Positions 1-8,703 of a stretch of DNA of 64,000 nucleotides are shown here, piece after piece. The position numbers and the translations under genes were made by a program. Positions within the stretch are counted from its first letter, which is position 1, and the number at the start of each line of letters is the position of its first letter. Below the pieces are notes generated by a model. The model saw nothing but the letters and a program-made list of their open reading frames with translations. It ran no database searches and was not told where the DNA came from. The stretch is taken from positions 2,170,001-2,234,000 of the forward strand of contig NC_014963.1 in assembly GCF_000179915.2 (NCBI RefSeq), written 5' to 3'. This stretch comes from Terriglobus saanensis SP1PR4. Its GTDB lineage: Bacteria; Acidobacteriota; Terriglobia; Terriglobales; Acidobacteriaceae.

Positions 1-9
1 TGTCTGGGG

Positions 10-927
10 CTAATCGAGGAACCGCTTGGTGATCCCTTCGTAAGCATCGATGCGACGATCGCGGAGGAAGGGCCAGTGCTGCCGTGTGATCTCGACGAGC
101 TTGCTGTCGAGGTCGGCGAGGAGAATCTCTTCCTTGTCATGTGAGGCCCGGGCGATGATGCGACCGAAGGGGTCTGCGATGAAGCTGCCCCCCCAAAACT
201 CGATCCCTGCGCCTTCGGGGCCTTTCATCATGACGCCGTTGTGGAGGACGTCGCCATGCTCGTGGCCCACTCGGTTAACGGCGCAGACCCAAACTCCGTT
301 GCTGATGGCGTGAGCACGCTGCGTGGTCTGCCAAGCGTCGTACTGCGCGGTTCCGAACTCCTCTTTCTCGCTGGGGTGCCAACCGATTGCGGTGGGAAAA
401 AAGAGGGTCTCCGCACCTTTGAGGGCGGTGACGCGCGCGCCTTCGGGGTACCACTGGTCCCAGCAGACAAGCGTGCCGATTTTTCCGGCTGAGGTCTGTG
501 TGGCTTTGAAGCCGAGATCCCCGGGGGTGAAGTAGAACTTCTCGTAATAGAGCGGGTCGTCGGGGATGTGCATCTTGCGATACATGTCCGTGATGGAGCC
601 GTCTTTTTCGATGGTCACTGCAGTGTTGTGATAAAGGCCTGGGGCGCGGCGTTCGAAGAGGGAAGCGACGATGACGGTGCCGGTCTCCTGTGCGACTTTG
701 GTCAGGACGTCGGTGGAGGGGCCGGGAATGGACTCCGTGATGTCGAAGAGGGAGTGGTCTTCGCGCTGGCAGAAGTATTGAGCGCGGAAGAGCTCCGGCA
801 GACAGACGATCTGTGCGCCCTGGGCGGCGGCTCCATAGATGCGTTCTGCGGCCTTCTCAAGGTTCAGCTTGGTGTCGGCGTCGCAGGACATCTGGATGAG
901 CGCGACACGGGTCTTGTTTTCATTCAT
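10..927 (-). CDS. aguB: N-carbamoylputrescine amidase (nitrilase superfamily)
   Basis: Carbon-nitrogen hydrolase of 305 aa, the usual length for AguB, expected to convert N-carbamoylputrescine to putrescine, CO2 and ammonia in the cytoplasm. The Glu-Lys-Cys triad is visible as E45 (LPELF), K118 (YRKMHIPDD) and C155 (LVCWDQWYPE). A GGAGG lies about 10 nt before the ATG. It follows the arginine decarboxylase gene on the same strand, so the pair supports arginine to agmatine to putrescine synthesis; an agmatine deiminase would be needed and may lie past the window edge. The precise substrate is inferred from family resemblance and context; a related nitrilase is the alternative. Confidence 0.9.
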   Translation of the reverse strand: MNENKTRVALIQMSCDADTKLNLEKAAERIYGAAAQGAQIVCLPELFRAQYFCQREDHSLFDITESIPGPSTDVLTKVAQETGTVIVASLFERRAPGLYHNTAVTIEKDGSITDMYRKMHIPDDPLYYEKFYFTPGDLGFKATQTSAGKIGTLVCWDQWYPEGARVTALKGAETLFFPTAIGWHPSEKEEFGTAQYDAWQTTQRAHAISNGVWVCAVNRVGHEHGDVLHNGVMMKGPEGAGIEFWGGSFIADPFGRIIARASHDKEEILLADLDSKLVEITRQHWPFLRDRRIDAYEGITKRFLD

Positions 928-952
928 TTGGATCTACCTCCATGCAAGGAAA

Positions 953-979
953 AGAGGCGCTGACTAAGCCAGCGCCTCC
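953..979 (-). terminator. Rho-independent-type terminator between arginine decarboxylase and aguB
   Basis: Read on the minus strand, a perfect 9-bp stem GAGGCGCTG/CAGCGCCTC with a 7-nt loop is followed by TTTTCC. It lies 22 nt past the decarboxylase stop and before the aguB ribosome site, so it could terminate or attenuate read-through and lower AguB relative to the decarboxylase. Confidence 0.6.
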
Positions 980-1000
980 CGATGATTGCTGGTGTTCGGT

Positions 1001-1564
1001 CTACTTTTCGTCGTCGTCGAAGATGAGGATGGCAGCGGCGATGGTGGTGGTCCACTTGCCATTCTTATCGCCGATGGCGGACTGAGTGACGTTGGCTGTG
1101 CGGACAATCTTGTTGGAGATGCGGTAGATCTCCTTCTTTTCGTCCCAGCTTTTGTCAGGGTCGAAGTCCACGTCAAGAGTGGTCGCGAGCATCTCCGCAG
1201 CGAGCTCTTCGGCGTAATCACCGGCCTGTTCTTCGGTTTCACCAAAGCTGTGATGCTCCGATAGGTAGCCATAGGTGTTGCGATCCGTGGGGATGGCAAC
1301 GCCAATCGAGGAGACGACGAGGCGATGCGCTTCGCGGGTGGAGTTCTCTGCGACAACTGCGAAAACGACTTCGCCGGGGTTCAGGAACTTGAGACCCTCT
1401 TTGCGCGTGATCATCTTGCATTGCGGCGGAAAGATGGAGGAGACGCGTACAAGATTCTGTGCGGCGATACCGGCGTCGCGAAGTGCCATCTCAAACGACG
1501 TCAAACGTTCTTTGTGCTTGCCCACGCCCTTGGTGAAAAAAAGGCGTTTGGGAACCATGTTCAT
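1001..1564 (-). CDS. Pyruvoyl-dependent arginine decarboxylase (PvlArgDC)
   Basis: Small self-processing decarboxylase that makes agmatine from arginine. In the family the proenzyme cleaves between two serines, and the second serine becomes the pyruvoyl group; here that is VRVSS/IFPP at about S42-S43. Length is 187 aa from the chosen ATG, typical of the family. The open frame continues about 80 codons upstream, but that part is unlike the family, and a GGAGGG lies 14 nt before this ATG; a second ATG two codons later is also possible. Its product feeds the amidase gene downstream. It is divergent from glnA. Confidence 0.88.
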   Translation of the reverse strand: MNMVPKRLFFTKGVGKHKERLTSFEMALRDAGIAAQNLVRVSSIFPPQCKMITRKEGLKFLNPGEVVFAVVAENSTREAHRLVVSSIGVAIPTDRNTYGYLSEHHSFGETEEQAGDYAEELAAEMLATTLDVDFDPDKSWDEKKEIYRISNKIVRTANVTQSAIGDKNGKWTTTIAAAILIFDDDEK

Positions 1565-1868
1565 ACCCAACTCGAAGACCCTCCAGAGTCTATAAAGCGC
1601 GACGCAGCGCGCGATCAGTAGCCTGCAAACCGCACAAAGCCCCGATAGAAGTATCACACGTTTTAGGGGTGAGGTGAGCGGGCGGTGCGTCGTCTTAGAA
1701 AACGAGCTGGACAGCGTGAATTTTCTGCTATTTTTGAGAAGTGGAAAAGTCCGTGCTCTTGAGTTCTCCACACCTCTCAGGTTTTTCCGATTCACCTCTA
1801 AACCCACTTTGATTCATCCGCATTCCCCGGAATTCTGCTCTGGGGATGCGCCTCAACAAAGGAGAAGT
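1565..1868. other. Divergent intergenic region, arginine decarboxylase / glnA
   Basis: About 300 bases without a convincing gene. It must hold the promoters of the decarboxylase (minus) and glnA (plus). It is AT-richer in its middle part. The plus-strand frame open into glnA and the minus-strand frame open into the decarboxylase both cross here but show no family-like protein. A weak GG-N10-GC match at 1743-1756 lacks the flanking consensus bases, so I make no promoter call. Confidence 0.5.
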
Positions 1869-3299
1869 ATGTCAGGCCAATATCGTGATTTCCTCGAACT
1901 GCCCTATGAAGAGCTGGAAGAGCTCAACCTTGCGGCGAAAGAACAGCGCAAGAACCGTGTTGCACCCGACAAGATTCAGGAAGAACGCCTGAAATACCTG
2001 ACGGACACGAAGGGCATCAAGGCTGTAACGGTCGTCTTCAGCGATCTTGAAGGCCGTCTGCACATGCTCGACTATGACAAAAAGTTCCTCATTGGCAGTT
2101 ATGACAACCTGACCTTCGATGGATCGTCGATCCGCGGCTTTACGGCGCAGCGCGAGAGCGATCTTCGCCTGGCGATCGACTGGTCGGCCTTCTACTGGAC
2201 TCCCGCAGACGTCTTTGGCGCGGGCAAGGTTCTTGTCTTCGGCGAAGTGATCGACAAGAACGGCGGACACTACGCTGCCGATCTCCGTGGCGTTCTGAAG
2301 GCATATGCCAAGGAGCAGTTTGAGACCAACGGTTACACGCTCAACGCTGCGAACGAAGTAGAAGGTTTTCTCTTTGAGGGAGTGGAGGCGGAGCGCAACT
2401 ACCATCTCACAGGCACCTTTGAGTACGCAAACTCCGGTGGTTATTATCACTCGCTGCCGGGCGATCCGCTCCGCGAGTTCATCGACACGACTGCCGAAGT
2501 GCAGCGCGCGATGGGTTTTGAGAATGAGAAAGATCACCCCGAAGTGGCACCGTCGCAGTTTGAGATCAACTACACCTACGGTGAAGTGGTTGCGGCAGGC
2601 GATCAGATCCAGCTGTACAAGCTGATCTGTCGCCAGGTCGCAACGCAAATGGGCATGACGGCAAGCTTCCTGCCGAAGCCTGTGGTAGGTGTGAACGGCA
2701 GCGGTATGCACACCAACGTTTCGATCACCAAGGACAAGAAGAACCTCTTCTGGGATCCGAAGGGCCAGGAGAAGATCTCTCCGATGGCTTGGGAGTTTGT
2801 GGATCGCATTCTCACGCATGGAAAAGATATTTGCCTGCTGATGAATGCCAGCGTGAATGCCTTCCGTCGTTTGGATCCGCACTTTGAAGCGCCGAACCAG
2901 ATCAAGGCTTCGGCGACGGATCGTGGATCGATGATTCGCATTCCGATCGGTAATGAGAAGAGCGCGCGCGTTGAGGTCCGTTCGGTTGGACCGGATGCGA
3001 ATCCCTATGCGGTTCTGTACGCGGTCTTCAAGAGCGGTTTGGATGGCGAGACGGCACAGATCGAAAATCTGCGCCAGGCTGAGCGGTATCTGCCGGACAA
3101 CATCTACACGGCGATTGAAGACTTCCGCTCGTCTGAGTGGACAACGAAGATCTTCGGTGACGATGTGAAAGGCCGCTATGCGGACCTGAAGCAGGCTTCC
3201 GCCGATCGTTGCGCACGGCTGCTCGGAACGATTGTGAAGCCGAGCGAAGTGCAGTTCCACCACGACGTGTATAACCAGCTGCTCTGGGGACAGTTCTAG
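1869..3299 (+). CDS. glnA: Glutamine synthetase (type I-like)
   Basis: ATP-dependent ligation of ammonia to glutamate, a cytosolic dodecamer in this family. The 476-aa protein carries the beta-grasp segment LTFDGSSIRGF, the catalytic-domain motif NGSGMHTNVS, the ATP-side KASATDRGSMIRIP and the RVEVRS segment. The start is the ATG preceded by AAAGGAG; the frame is open further upstream but without family sequence. I cannot find the NLYDLP adenylylation tyrosine of enterobacterial enzymes, the region reading ERYLPDNIYTAIEDF, so control by GlnE-type adenylylation looks unlikely. A strong terminator follows immediately. Confidence 0.95.
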   Translation: MSGQYRDFLELPYEELEELNLAAKEQRKNRVAPDKIQEERLKYLTDTKGIKAVTVVFSDLEGRLHMLDYDKKFLIGSYDNLTFDGSSIRGFTAQRESDLRLAIDWSAFYWTPADVFGAGKVLVFGEVIDKNGGHYAADLRGVLKAYAKEQFETNGYTLNAANEVEGFLFEGVEAERNYHLTGTFEYANSGGYYHSLPGDPLREFIDTTAEVQRAMGFENEKDHPEVAPSQFEINYTYGEVVAAGDQIQLYKLICRQVATQMGMTASFLPKPVVGVNGSGMHTNVSITKDKKNLFWDPKGQEKISPMAWEFVDRILTHGKDICLLMNASVNAFRRLDPHFEAPNQIKASATDRGSMIRIPIGNEKSARVEVRSVGPDANPYAVLYAVFKSGLDGETAQIENLRQAERYLPDNIYTAIEDFRSSEWTTKIFGDDVKGRYADLKQASADRCARLLGTIVKPSEVQFHHDVYNQLLWGQF

Positions 3300-3317
3300 G
3301 CTCCAGCAAGTGTAAGG

Positions 3318-3347
3318 ATGGGCACCCGGTTGGGTGCCCATTGTTAT
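3318..3347 (+). terminator. Terminator after glnA
   Basis: A 10-bp perfect stem (ATGGGCACCC / GGGTGCCCAT) with a GGTT loop, followed by TGTTATT. It lies 19 nt past the glnA stop and separates glnA from the fucose module. Confidence 0.8.
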
Positions 3348-3360
3348 TGAAAGGTTCACT

Positions 3361-4146
3361 GTGGATCTGGGGTTGAAGGACAAGGTGATCGTGGTGACGG
3401 GCGGCGCTTCGGGCATCGGCGAGGCGATTACGCGTGCTTCTCTGGCGGAAGGCGCTTTTGTTGTTGTGTTGACGCGGATGACTCCGAGGGCGGAGGCGGT
3501 GGCTACCGAGATGAAATCTTCCGGGGCCAAGTTTCGGCTGATTGAGGTAGAACTGGCTGACCCGGCCCATTGTCGCGCGGCGGTAGAGAGCATCGTGTCA
3601 GTGGAAGGCGGCATTTACGCTCTTGTGAACAATGCCGGGACGAATGACGGAATTGGATTGGCGAACGGTGATCCAGAAAAATTTATGGAGAGCCTGCGCT
3701 ACAACCTTCTGCATAGCTATGCGCTGGCACAAGCTGCTTTACCCGCGCTGCGGATCTCGAAAGGCAACATCCTGAATATCGCGTCGAAGGTTGCGATGAC
3801 GGGACAGGGTGGTACATCAGCTTACGCAGCGGCGAAGGGTGCGCTTCTGGCGCTCACGCGGGAGTGGGCTGCGGAGTTATTGAGTGATGGCATTCGTGTG
3901 AACTCGGTTGTGCCTGCGGAGGTGATGACGCCGCAGTATGAGAACTGGGTGAAGACGCTGGGTGATGGACAGGCCAAGGTGCGCGAGATCGAATCGCGCA
4001 TTCCCTTGGGTCACCGTATGACGACTCCCGCTGAGATCGCGGCGATGGCGGTCTTCCTGATGTCGAATAAGCAGTCGGGGCACACGACGGGGCAGAACAT
4101 ACTGGTGGACGGCGGATACGTGCATCTTGACAGGGCACTTGCATAG
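3361..4146 (+). CDS. SDR oxidoreductase, probable L-fucose dehydrogenase
   Basis: Classical short-chain dehydrogenase of 261 aa: cofactor motif TGGASGIG (13-20), NNAG (90-93), S142, and YAAAK with Y155 and K159. It also has segments I associate with L-fucose dehydrogenases: NAGTNDGIGL, PAEVMTPQYENW and a C-terminal GGYVHLDRAL. It probably oxidises L-fucose to the lactone. I chose the GTG with GAAAGG 6 nt upstream; an earlier in-frame GTG lies inside the terminator stem. The next gene, 13 nt downstream, is an alpha-L-fucosidase, which supports the substrate. Another sugar or alcohol substrate remains possible. Confidence 0.82.
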   Translation: MDLGLKDKVIVVTGGASGIGEAITRASLAEGAFVVVLTRMTPRAEAVATEMKSSGAKFRLIEVELADPAHCRAAVESIVSVEGGIYALVNNAGTNDGIGLANGDPEKFMESLRYNLLHSYALAQAALPALRISKGNILNIASKVAMTGQGGTSAYAAAKGALLALTREWAAELLSDGIRVNSVVPAEVMTPQYENWVKTLGDGQAKVREIESRIPLGHRMTTPAEIAAMAVFLMSNKQSGHTTGQNILVDGGYVHLDRALA

Positions 4147-4159
4147 TTTGGGAGCAGCA

Positions 4160-5773
4160 ATGAAGAAGTGGTATCTGGCTGGTATGTTGTCGTTGGTTTT
4201 TTCCCTTGCAGTCTCCGCCCAGAGTGCAGATCAGAATAAACCCGAACGATTGGAATGGTTTCGCGACCAGGGGCTGGGGATGTTCGTTCACTGGAGCATC
4301 GACAGCCAGTTAGGCGTGATCATTAGCCACTCGTTGGCGGGCGCTTCGGATGATTATGTAGATCGCTTTTACCATGAACTACCGAAGACCTTCGATCCGA
4401 CGCACTTCGATCCCGACGCGATGGCACGTCTGGCGAAGGTAGCTGGCGTCCGCTACATGGTCTTCACGACCAAGCACCACAACGGCTTTTGCATGTGGGA
4501 TACGAAGTCCACGGACTTTAACATCATGAAGACGCCCTACGGAAAAGACATCACCAAGGAGCTGTTTACTTCGTTCCGGAAACAGGGAATCGCAACCGGC
4601 GTTTATTTTTCTCCCGATGATTTTCTGTGGCTGCATGAGAATGGCAAACAGATCCAAAGGCTTGTGCCAGAAGTGCAGCCGGGCGTGAATCCCGGTCTAC
4701 TGGCGCGCGATCAGAAGCAGATGACCGAGCTCATGACCAGGTATGGGACCGTGTCGATGGCGTTCTTCGACGGTGAAGCGAAGGGGCTGCGCGACATCGT
4801 ATGGAAAGAGCAGCCCGATGCCGTGGTGACGCGCGGGGCCATCGAAACGCCGGAACAGAACGTACCCGGCGCTCCTCTGAAGGGCGCGTGGGAAGCCAAC
4901 ATGACGATGGGGACCTCCTGGGGATATCAGCCGACCAGCGATGTGTACAAGAGCGACCACGATCTTTTGGAGATCCTGATTCACACACGTTCGCGCGGAG
5001 GCAATCTCCTGTTGAATGTCAGCCCAAAGCCGGATGGCTCCTTGCCTGTGGAGCAGGAAGACCGTCTGCGAACACTCGGCCTCTGGATGTTCATTAATGG
5101 CGAGGCGATTTATGGGACACGTCCGTGGGTGGTGACGAACGAGGGCGATTATTGGTTCACGCGGAGCAAGGACAACAAGGCGCTCTATGTGATCGTCGAC
5201 ACCCCGGAGACTTGGCGACGTGGACGCGTGCGTGACTTTGTTTTGAAGACGGTGCGCGCTACTACGACTACCAAAGCAAGCTTCCTGGGGCAGAACGACC
5301 AAGTGGTAGAGTACGCGCCGAAGGCGCATCCGCAGACGACGTTTGAGCAGCAGACGGATGGCCTGCATGTGCATGCAGTGCGTGCTCAGCGGCTGCAGGA
5401 CAGCGACGTTTGGCCGTACCCTTCGGTGATTAAATTGACGGATGTGGAGGAGGCATTCGTGCCTCCGGTGGTGCATACGCTGCCCGCAGTCGCAGGTGCC
5501 GATGGATCGTTCACTTTGAGCGGGAGTTGGTCTGGTGATGCTTCTACACCAGGAGCGAAGGTGGCATTTCAATACCGCATCATCACGGGTGAAGACACAA
5601 AGTCCCGCCTGCATGGATGGCAGGGTATCTCTTCTCAACCTGCGGAAAAGCCTGGGACGTACAGAACGATGCTGCCCAAGTTGGAATCGGGCGAGGTCTA
5701 TGAGTACCGCATGGTCTTGCAGCATCCCTTATTGACACTCTACGGAGAAGAAGTCACACTTCCGTCACGATGA
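4160..5773 (+). CDS. Alpha-L-fucosidase, GH29, secreted
   Basis: GH29 glycosidase of 537 aa with a Sec signal peptide (MKKWYLAGML... cleaved near VSAQS). It releases L-fucose from glycans. Family features include GMFVHWSID near residue 41, TTKHHNGFCMWD near 103, and a likely nucleophile D204 in MAFFDGE. The N-terminal barrel is followed by a beta-sandwich region and an extra C-terminal domain of about 100 aa. ATG chosen with GGGAGC upstream. Coupled to the fucose dehydrogenase gene, it suggests fucose is released outside the cytoplasm and oxidised within. No fucose transporter is adjacent. Confidence 0.92.
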   Translation: MKKWYLAGMLSLVFSLAVSAQSADQNKPERLEWFRDQGLGMFVHWSIDSQLGVIISHSLAGASDDYVDRFYHELPKTFDPTHFDPDAMARLAKVAGVRYMVFTTKHHNGFCMWDTKSTDFNIMKTPYGKDITKELFTSFRKQGIATGVYFSPDDFLWLHENGKQIQRLVPEVQPGVNPGLLARDQKQMTELMTRYGTVSMAFFDGEAKGLRDIVWKEQPDAVVTRGAIETPEQNVPGAPLKGAWEANMTMGTSWGYQPTSDVYKSDHDLLEILIHTRSRGGNLLLNVSPKPDGSLPVEQEDRLRTLGLWMFINGEAIYGTRPWVVTNEGDYWFTRSKDNKALYVIVDTPETWRRGRVRDFVLKTVRATTTTKASFLGQNDQVVEYAPKAHPQTTFEQQTDGLHVHAVRAQRLQDSDVWPYPSVIKLTDVEEAFVPPVVHTLPAVAGADGSFTLSGSWSGDASTPGAKVAFQYRIITGEDTKSRLHGWQGISSQPAEKPGTYRTMLPKLESGEVYEYRMVLQHPLLTLYGEEVTLPSR

Positions 5774-5826
5774 CGAGGGTGTGAGGCATTTAGACTAAGC
5801 TTCAAATTTATTTCTGGCCGTTGACG

Positions 5827-7959
5827 ATGAGCTTTGCAGGCCGTTTTACAAAGATGTTGATTGCCTCTCTGTGCGCTTTGGCATGGCGGAGTGCACGGGC
5901 GCAAGCGCCGGACTTGGTGATCACACCGAGTGCGACCCTCGCTCCAATTGCGGCTTCGGATGTTTTGAAGCCTGCTGGTATGGCTTACGATTCCGCAGGC
6001 AATCTCTATGTCGCCGATGCACGTGGCCATGTGATTCGTCGGCTTTCTACAACTGGGACGTGGACGACGGTTGCTGGGGATGGACGTCAGGGCTTTGCGG
6101 GAGATGGTGGGCCTGCTATCTCTGCGGAACTTGATACGCCCATGGGGATTGCCGTCAGCGCGGAGGGGACTCTCTGGATTGCGGATGCGCACAACCACAG
6201 GGTGCGACTGGTTTCGCCGAACGGAATCATTTCGACCATCGCTGGATCGAGTGGGAGCGGAACTGTTTTGCGACAGCCCGTTGCGCTGGCTTTTGATGTC
6301 GATGGTGCGCTGTATATCGCTGACGCAGCCGACCATCGCATTCGACGTGTCGATGAGAATGGAAGTATTTCGACTGTTGCGGGGACCGGAGACCAGGGAT
6401 ATTCGGGCGATGAAGGTCCTGCGATATTGGCTCGAATTGATTCGCCTAGTTCATTGGCGTTCGATGCGGCGGGACGTCTGCTTTTTGCGGATCGAAGAAA
6501 TCATCGGATTCGGCGCGTGGATGTAGATGGAACGGTTCATACGGTGGCGGGCGATGGATCGGCAAGTGGTGAAGGCGATGGAATGGCAGTTCACACGCCC
6601 TTGGCGATGCCGCGTGGAGTCAGCGTGGATGCGGATGGAAATCTCTTCGTTGCGGATACGAAGTCGCAGCGAATTCTGGTCGTCGAAGACAACGGTGCAG
6701 TCGGAATAGCAGTGGGCAATGGTGAGCAGGCTGCAAGCATTGCGCAGGGGAGTGTGCGGGATGTCGCTCTGAATGCGCCTCGGAGCATTGCTTTGAATCA
6801 GGCCGGAGTCATGGCCATTGGTGGCGATGCTTCGAACCATCTTTCGATGGCCTCTGCTGCCCCGATGGACTTCGGAACCGTGATCGTAGGTAGTTCGAGT
6901 CCATCACAGACTCTAGCTTTTATGAATCGCGGAGACGCCCAGTTACGTCTTGATGCGGTGACGACTCCCAATGGATTCGACGTGACGGATGTGAGCTGCG
7001 GGGCTTTTCCCGTCGCGATTGCATCGGGTGGTCGATGCGTGATGTCGATCGTGTTTCACCCGGGTAGCTCTGGTGGATACGTAGGAAAGATCGTTGTGAC
7101 GGGGAACGTGCCCGCGCAGACCATTGCGGTGGCGGGATTGGGATCTGCATCGCAGGGTTCGCTCGTTTCTACGACCACAACATTGGATGCGGGAGGCACC
7201 GTCGTTTACACCAACGCCCCGATCTCTCTGACTGCACAGGTGCTAGCTGCGGATGCCGGAGCTCCGACGGGCATCATTACCTTTTACGATGGCCAGACAC
7301 CGCTGAGTATTGTGAAGGTTGTCAACGGATCGGCTGTCTATCGCGGAACCGCCCTGACGGCAGGCGTGCACTTGCTCTCTGCGGTCTATAACGGAGATGC
7401 AACGTATGCGGGAAGTAGATCCGTTGTAATCAACGTTACGGCGAGTGTAGCTGCTGATTTCAGTCTTGCTCTTGCGACCGGATCAATTGACGGTTCCTCG
7501 CAGACGATCACCGCTGGACAGAGCGCGCTCTATCAACTGACACTCACTCCTCTGAACGGTGCGTTTACACAATTGGTGACGCTTTCCGCAACCGGGCTTC
7601 CGGCAGGAGCTGTTGCCAGCTTCGACCCTCCGACACTTGTGCCCGGTTCCGCGCCTTCCACCATTCTGCTGACGGTGAAGACTGTGGCGCATACCGCACG
7701 CTTCGCAGCGGGCGGAGCAGTGGTTGCGTTTTGTTTTGGCTTTGCCTTTCTACGCTTGAAGAGGAAGAGAAGGATTTTCCCCCTCGCTCTTGCATCGTTG
7801 CTTTTTGCAGTGGGGTGTGGCGGAGGATATAGGAGCGGAACAGGTGATACGACGTCTTCGGCCGGAGTTCCTTACGCCATAACAATTACTGCGACCGCTC
7901 CGGGAACGAATGGAGCGGCGGTTGTTCATTCCATAGTTGTTACTTTGATTGTTCGGTGA
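5827..7959 (+). CDS. Secreted NHL-repeat / Ig-like repeat protein
   Basis: Protein of 710 aa. After a signal peptide (cleaved near ARAQA) come about five NHL beta-propeller repeats (residues ~45-340) with recurring GDGG.A / P.G.A.D..G.LY.AD..NHR.R motifs. Then a choice-of-anchor/ASPM-SPD-2-Hydin-like domain (~340-450; MDFGTVIVGSSS..Q), and a bacterial Ig-like domain (~460-550) with GTALTAGVHLLSAVYNGD. The C-terminus holds a hydrophobic stretch, basic residues and a second hydrophobic segment with GCGGG. Such proteins are common in Terriglobia; the role is unknown, perhaps carbohydrate or surface binding. The start is uncertain: ATG at 5827 or TTG at 5821, neither with a clear Shine-Dalgarno. 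Confidence 0.8.
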   Translation: MSFAGRFTKMLIASLCALAWRSARAQAPDLVITPSATLAPIAASDVLKPAGMAYDSAGNLYVADARGHVIRRLSTTGTWTTVAGDGRQGFAGDGGPAISAELDTPMGIAVSAEGTLWIADAHNHRVRLVSPNGIISTIAGSSGSGTVLRQPVALAFDVDGALYIADAADHRIRRVDENGSISTVAGTGDQGYSGDEGPAILARIDSPSSLAFDAAGRLLFADRRNHRIRRVDVDGTVHTVAGDGSASGEGDGMAVHTPLAMPRGVSVDADGNLFVADTKSQRILVVEDNGAVGIAVGNGEQAASIAQGSVRDVALNAPRSIALNQAGVMAIGGDASNHLSMASAAPMDFGTVIVGSSSPSQTLAFMNRGDAQLRLDAVTTPNGFDVTDVSCGAFPVAIASGGRCVMSIVFHPGSSGGYVGKIVVTGNVPAQTIAVAGLGSASQGSLVSTTTTLDAGGTVVYTNAPISLTAQVLAADAGAPTGIITFYDGQTPLSIVKVVNGSAVYRGTALTAGVHLLSAVYNGDATYAGSRSVVINVTASVAADFSLALATGSIDGSSQTITAGQSALYQLTLTPLNGAFTQLVTLSATGLPAGAVASFDPPTLVPGSAPSTILLTVKTVAHTARFAAGGAVVAFCFGFAFLRLKRKRRIFPLALASLLFAVGCGGGYRSGTGDTTSSAGVPYAITITATAPGTNGAAVVHSIVVTLIVR

Positions 7960-7964
7960 GGTGT

Positions 7965-8555
7965 ATGCATCTTCGTTGGTTGCTGTTCGGTCTTCTAATA
8001 TTCACGATGAGAGTTGAAGCGCAGGCTGTATTGCAGCAAGAACGGCCACTTAATATTGGCCTTGGCTACGTAGGAACGCTTTCGAATGCGCCACCGGGGA
8101 CCTGTGGATGCTTCGTTCTAAGTGGCGGCTTTGCAGATGTGGAGCTGCCTCTGCCTCATCGATGGAGCGCGGTCATGGAGTTGTCTGGTGGCCATGCTGG
8201 TAGGGTTGCCGGTACATCGCGTGGACTTTCGGTCGTGACACTGCTTGCCGGTCCTCGCTGGAGGCAGTCTTCAGGTGCGCGTTGGTCCTTCTACGGAGAG
8301 GGACTCTTCGGTGTAGCACGAGGCTTCGACGCTGTCTTTCAGAGTGGTACAGCGTTCAACGATACGGCGACTGCATTTGCTTTCGAGGCGGGTGGCGGTG
8401 TGGACTTGCGTTTGCGGAAGACGGTCAGTGTGCGCTTCGTCCGTCTTGATTATTTACAAAGTGCACTTCCCAATGGGGTGGATGATCGGCAGAGGAACCT
8501 GCGTTTTGGGAGTGGTGTTGTGTTTCACTTCGACACTTCAGGGCTGCACAGGTAA
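7965..8555 (+). CDS. Small outer-membrane beta-barrel protein (putative)
   Basis: A 196-aa protein with a signal peptide (MHLRWLLFGLLIFTM, cleaved near VEAQA) followed by alternating amphipathic strands, Gly/aromatic rich, ending in a strand GSGVVFHFDTSGLHR. The pattern resembles OmpA-like or autotransporter-like 8-strand barrels. It begins 5 nt past the preceding gene's stop (GAGG just before the ATG; a GTG start overlapping that stop is also possible), so it is probably co-transcribed with the NHL protein. I do not recognise a specific family and the function is unknown. Confidence 0.65.
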   Translation: MHLRWLLFGLLIFTMRVEAQAVLQQERPLNIGLGYVGTLSNAPPGTCGCFVLSGGFADVELPLPHRWSAVMELSGGHAGRVAGTSRGLSVVTLLAGPRWRQSSGARWSFYGEGLFGVARGFDAVFQSGTAFNDTATAFAFEAGGGVDLRLRKTVSVRFVRLDYLQSALPNGVDDRQRNLRFGSGVVFHFDTSGLHR

Positions 8556-8573
8556 AGAGGTTCATTGGAAACA

Positions 8574-8642
8574 GGGTGGGGCAGGCATCCGGTTGGTGCG
8601 TTCCGCGCGACCCCACCCTTTGCGCGATGAAGCTGCGCAAAG
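8574..8642. repeat. Two adjacent hairpins, 3' of the barrel gene
   Basis: GGGTGGGG (8574-8581) pairs with CCCCACCC (8611-8618), and directly after it CTTTGCGC (8618-8625) pairs with GCGCAAAG (8635-8642). The segment lies between the barrel gene and the convergent uvrB gene. No strong T-run follows, so it is more like a dispersed palindromic element than a classical terminator. The downstream GATCCCTCCGCTGCGCTAC resembles an intergenic repeat I associate with Acidobacteria. Confidence 0.45.
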
Positions 8643-8703
8643 AATGGGGCACAAGGAGTAACAGCAGATCCCTCCGCTGCGCTACGGGATGACAAATAAA
8701 TTG

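Noticed and set aside
1743-1756. GG-N10-GC match upstream of glnA as a nitrogen-regulated sigma-54 promoter
   Set aside because: It reads GTGGAAAAGTCCGTGCT: the bases around GG and GC do not follow TTGGC/TTGCA, and about one GG-N10-GC is expected by chance in 300 bp.
1567-1807. Eighty-residue N-terminal extension of the arginine decarboxylase
   Set aside because: The family starts near MVPKRLFF; the extension is not conserved-looking, overlaps the promoter region and lacks a ribosome site.
3334-3360. Earlier GTG start of the fucose dehydrogenase-like gene
   Set aside because: It lies inside the glnA terminator stem; the GTG at 3361 has a ribosome site and gives the family N-terminus.
1872-3614. 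Open frame of about 580 codons antisense to glnA
   Set aside because: It mirrors the codon bias of glnA on the other strand, resembles no protein and crosses the glnA terminator.
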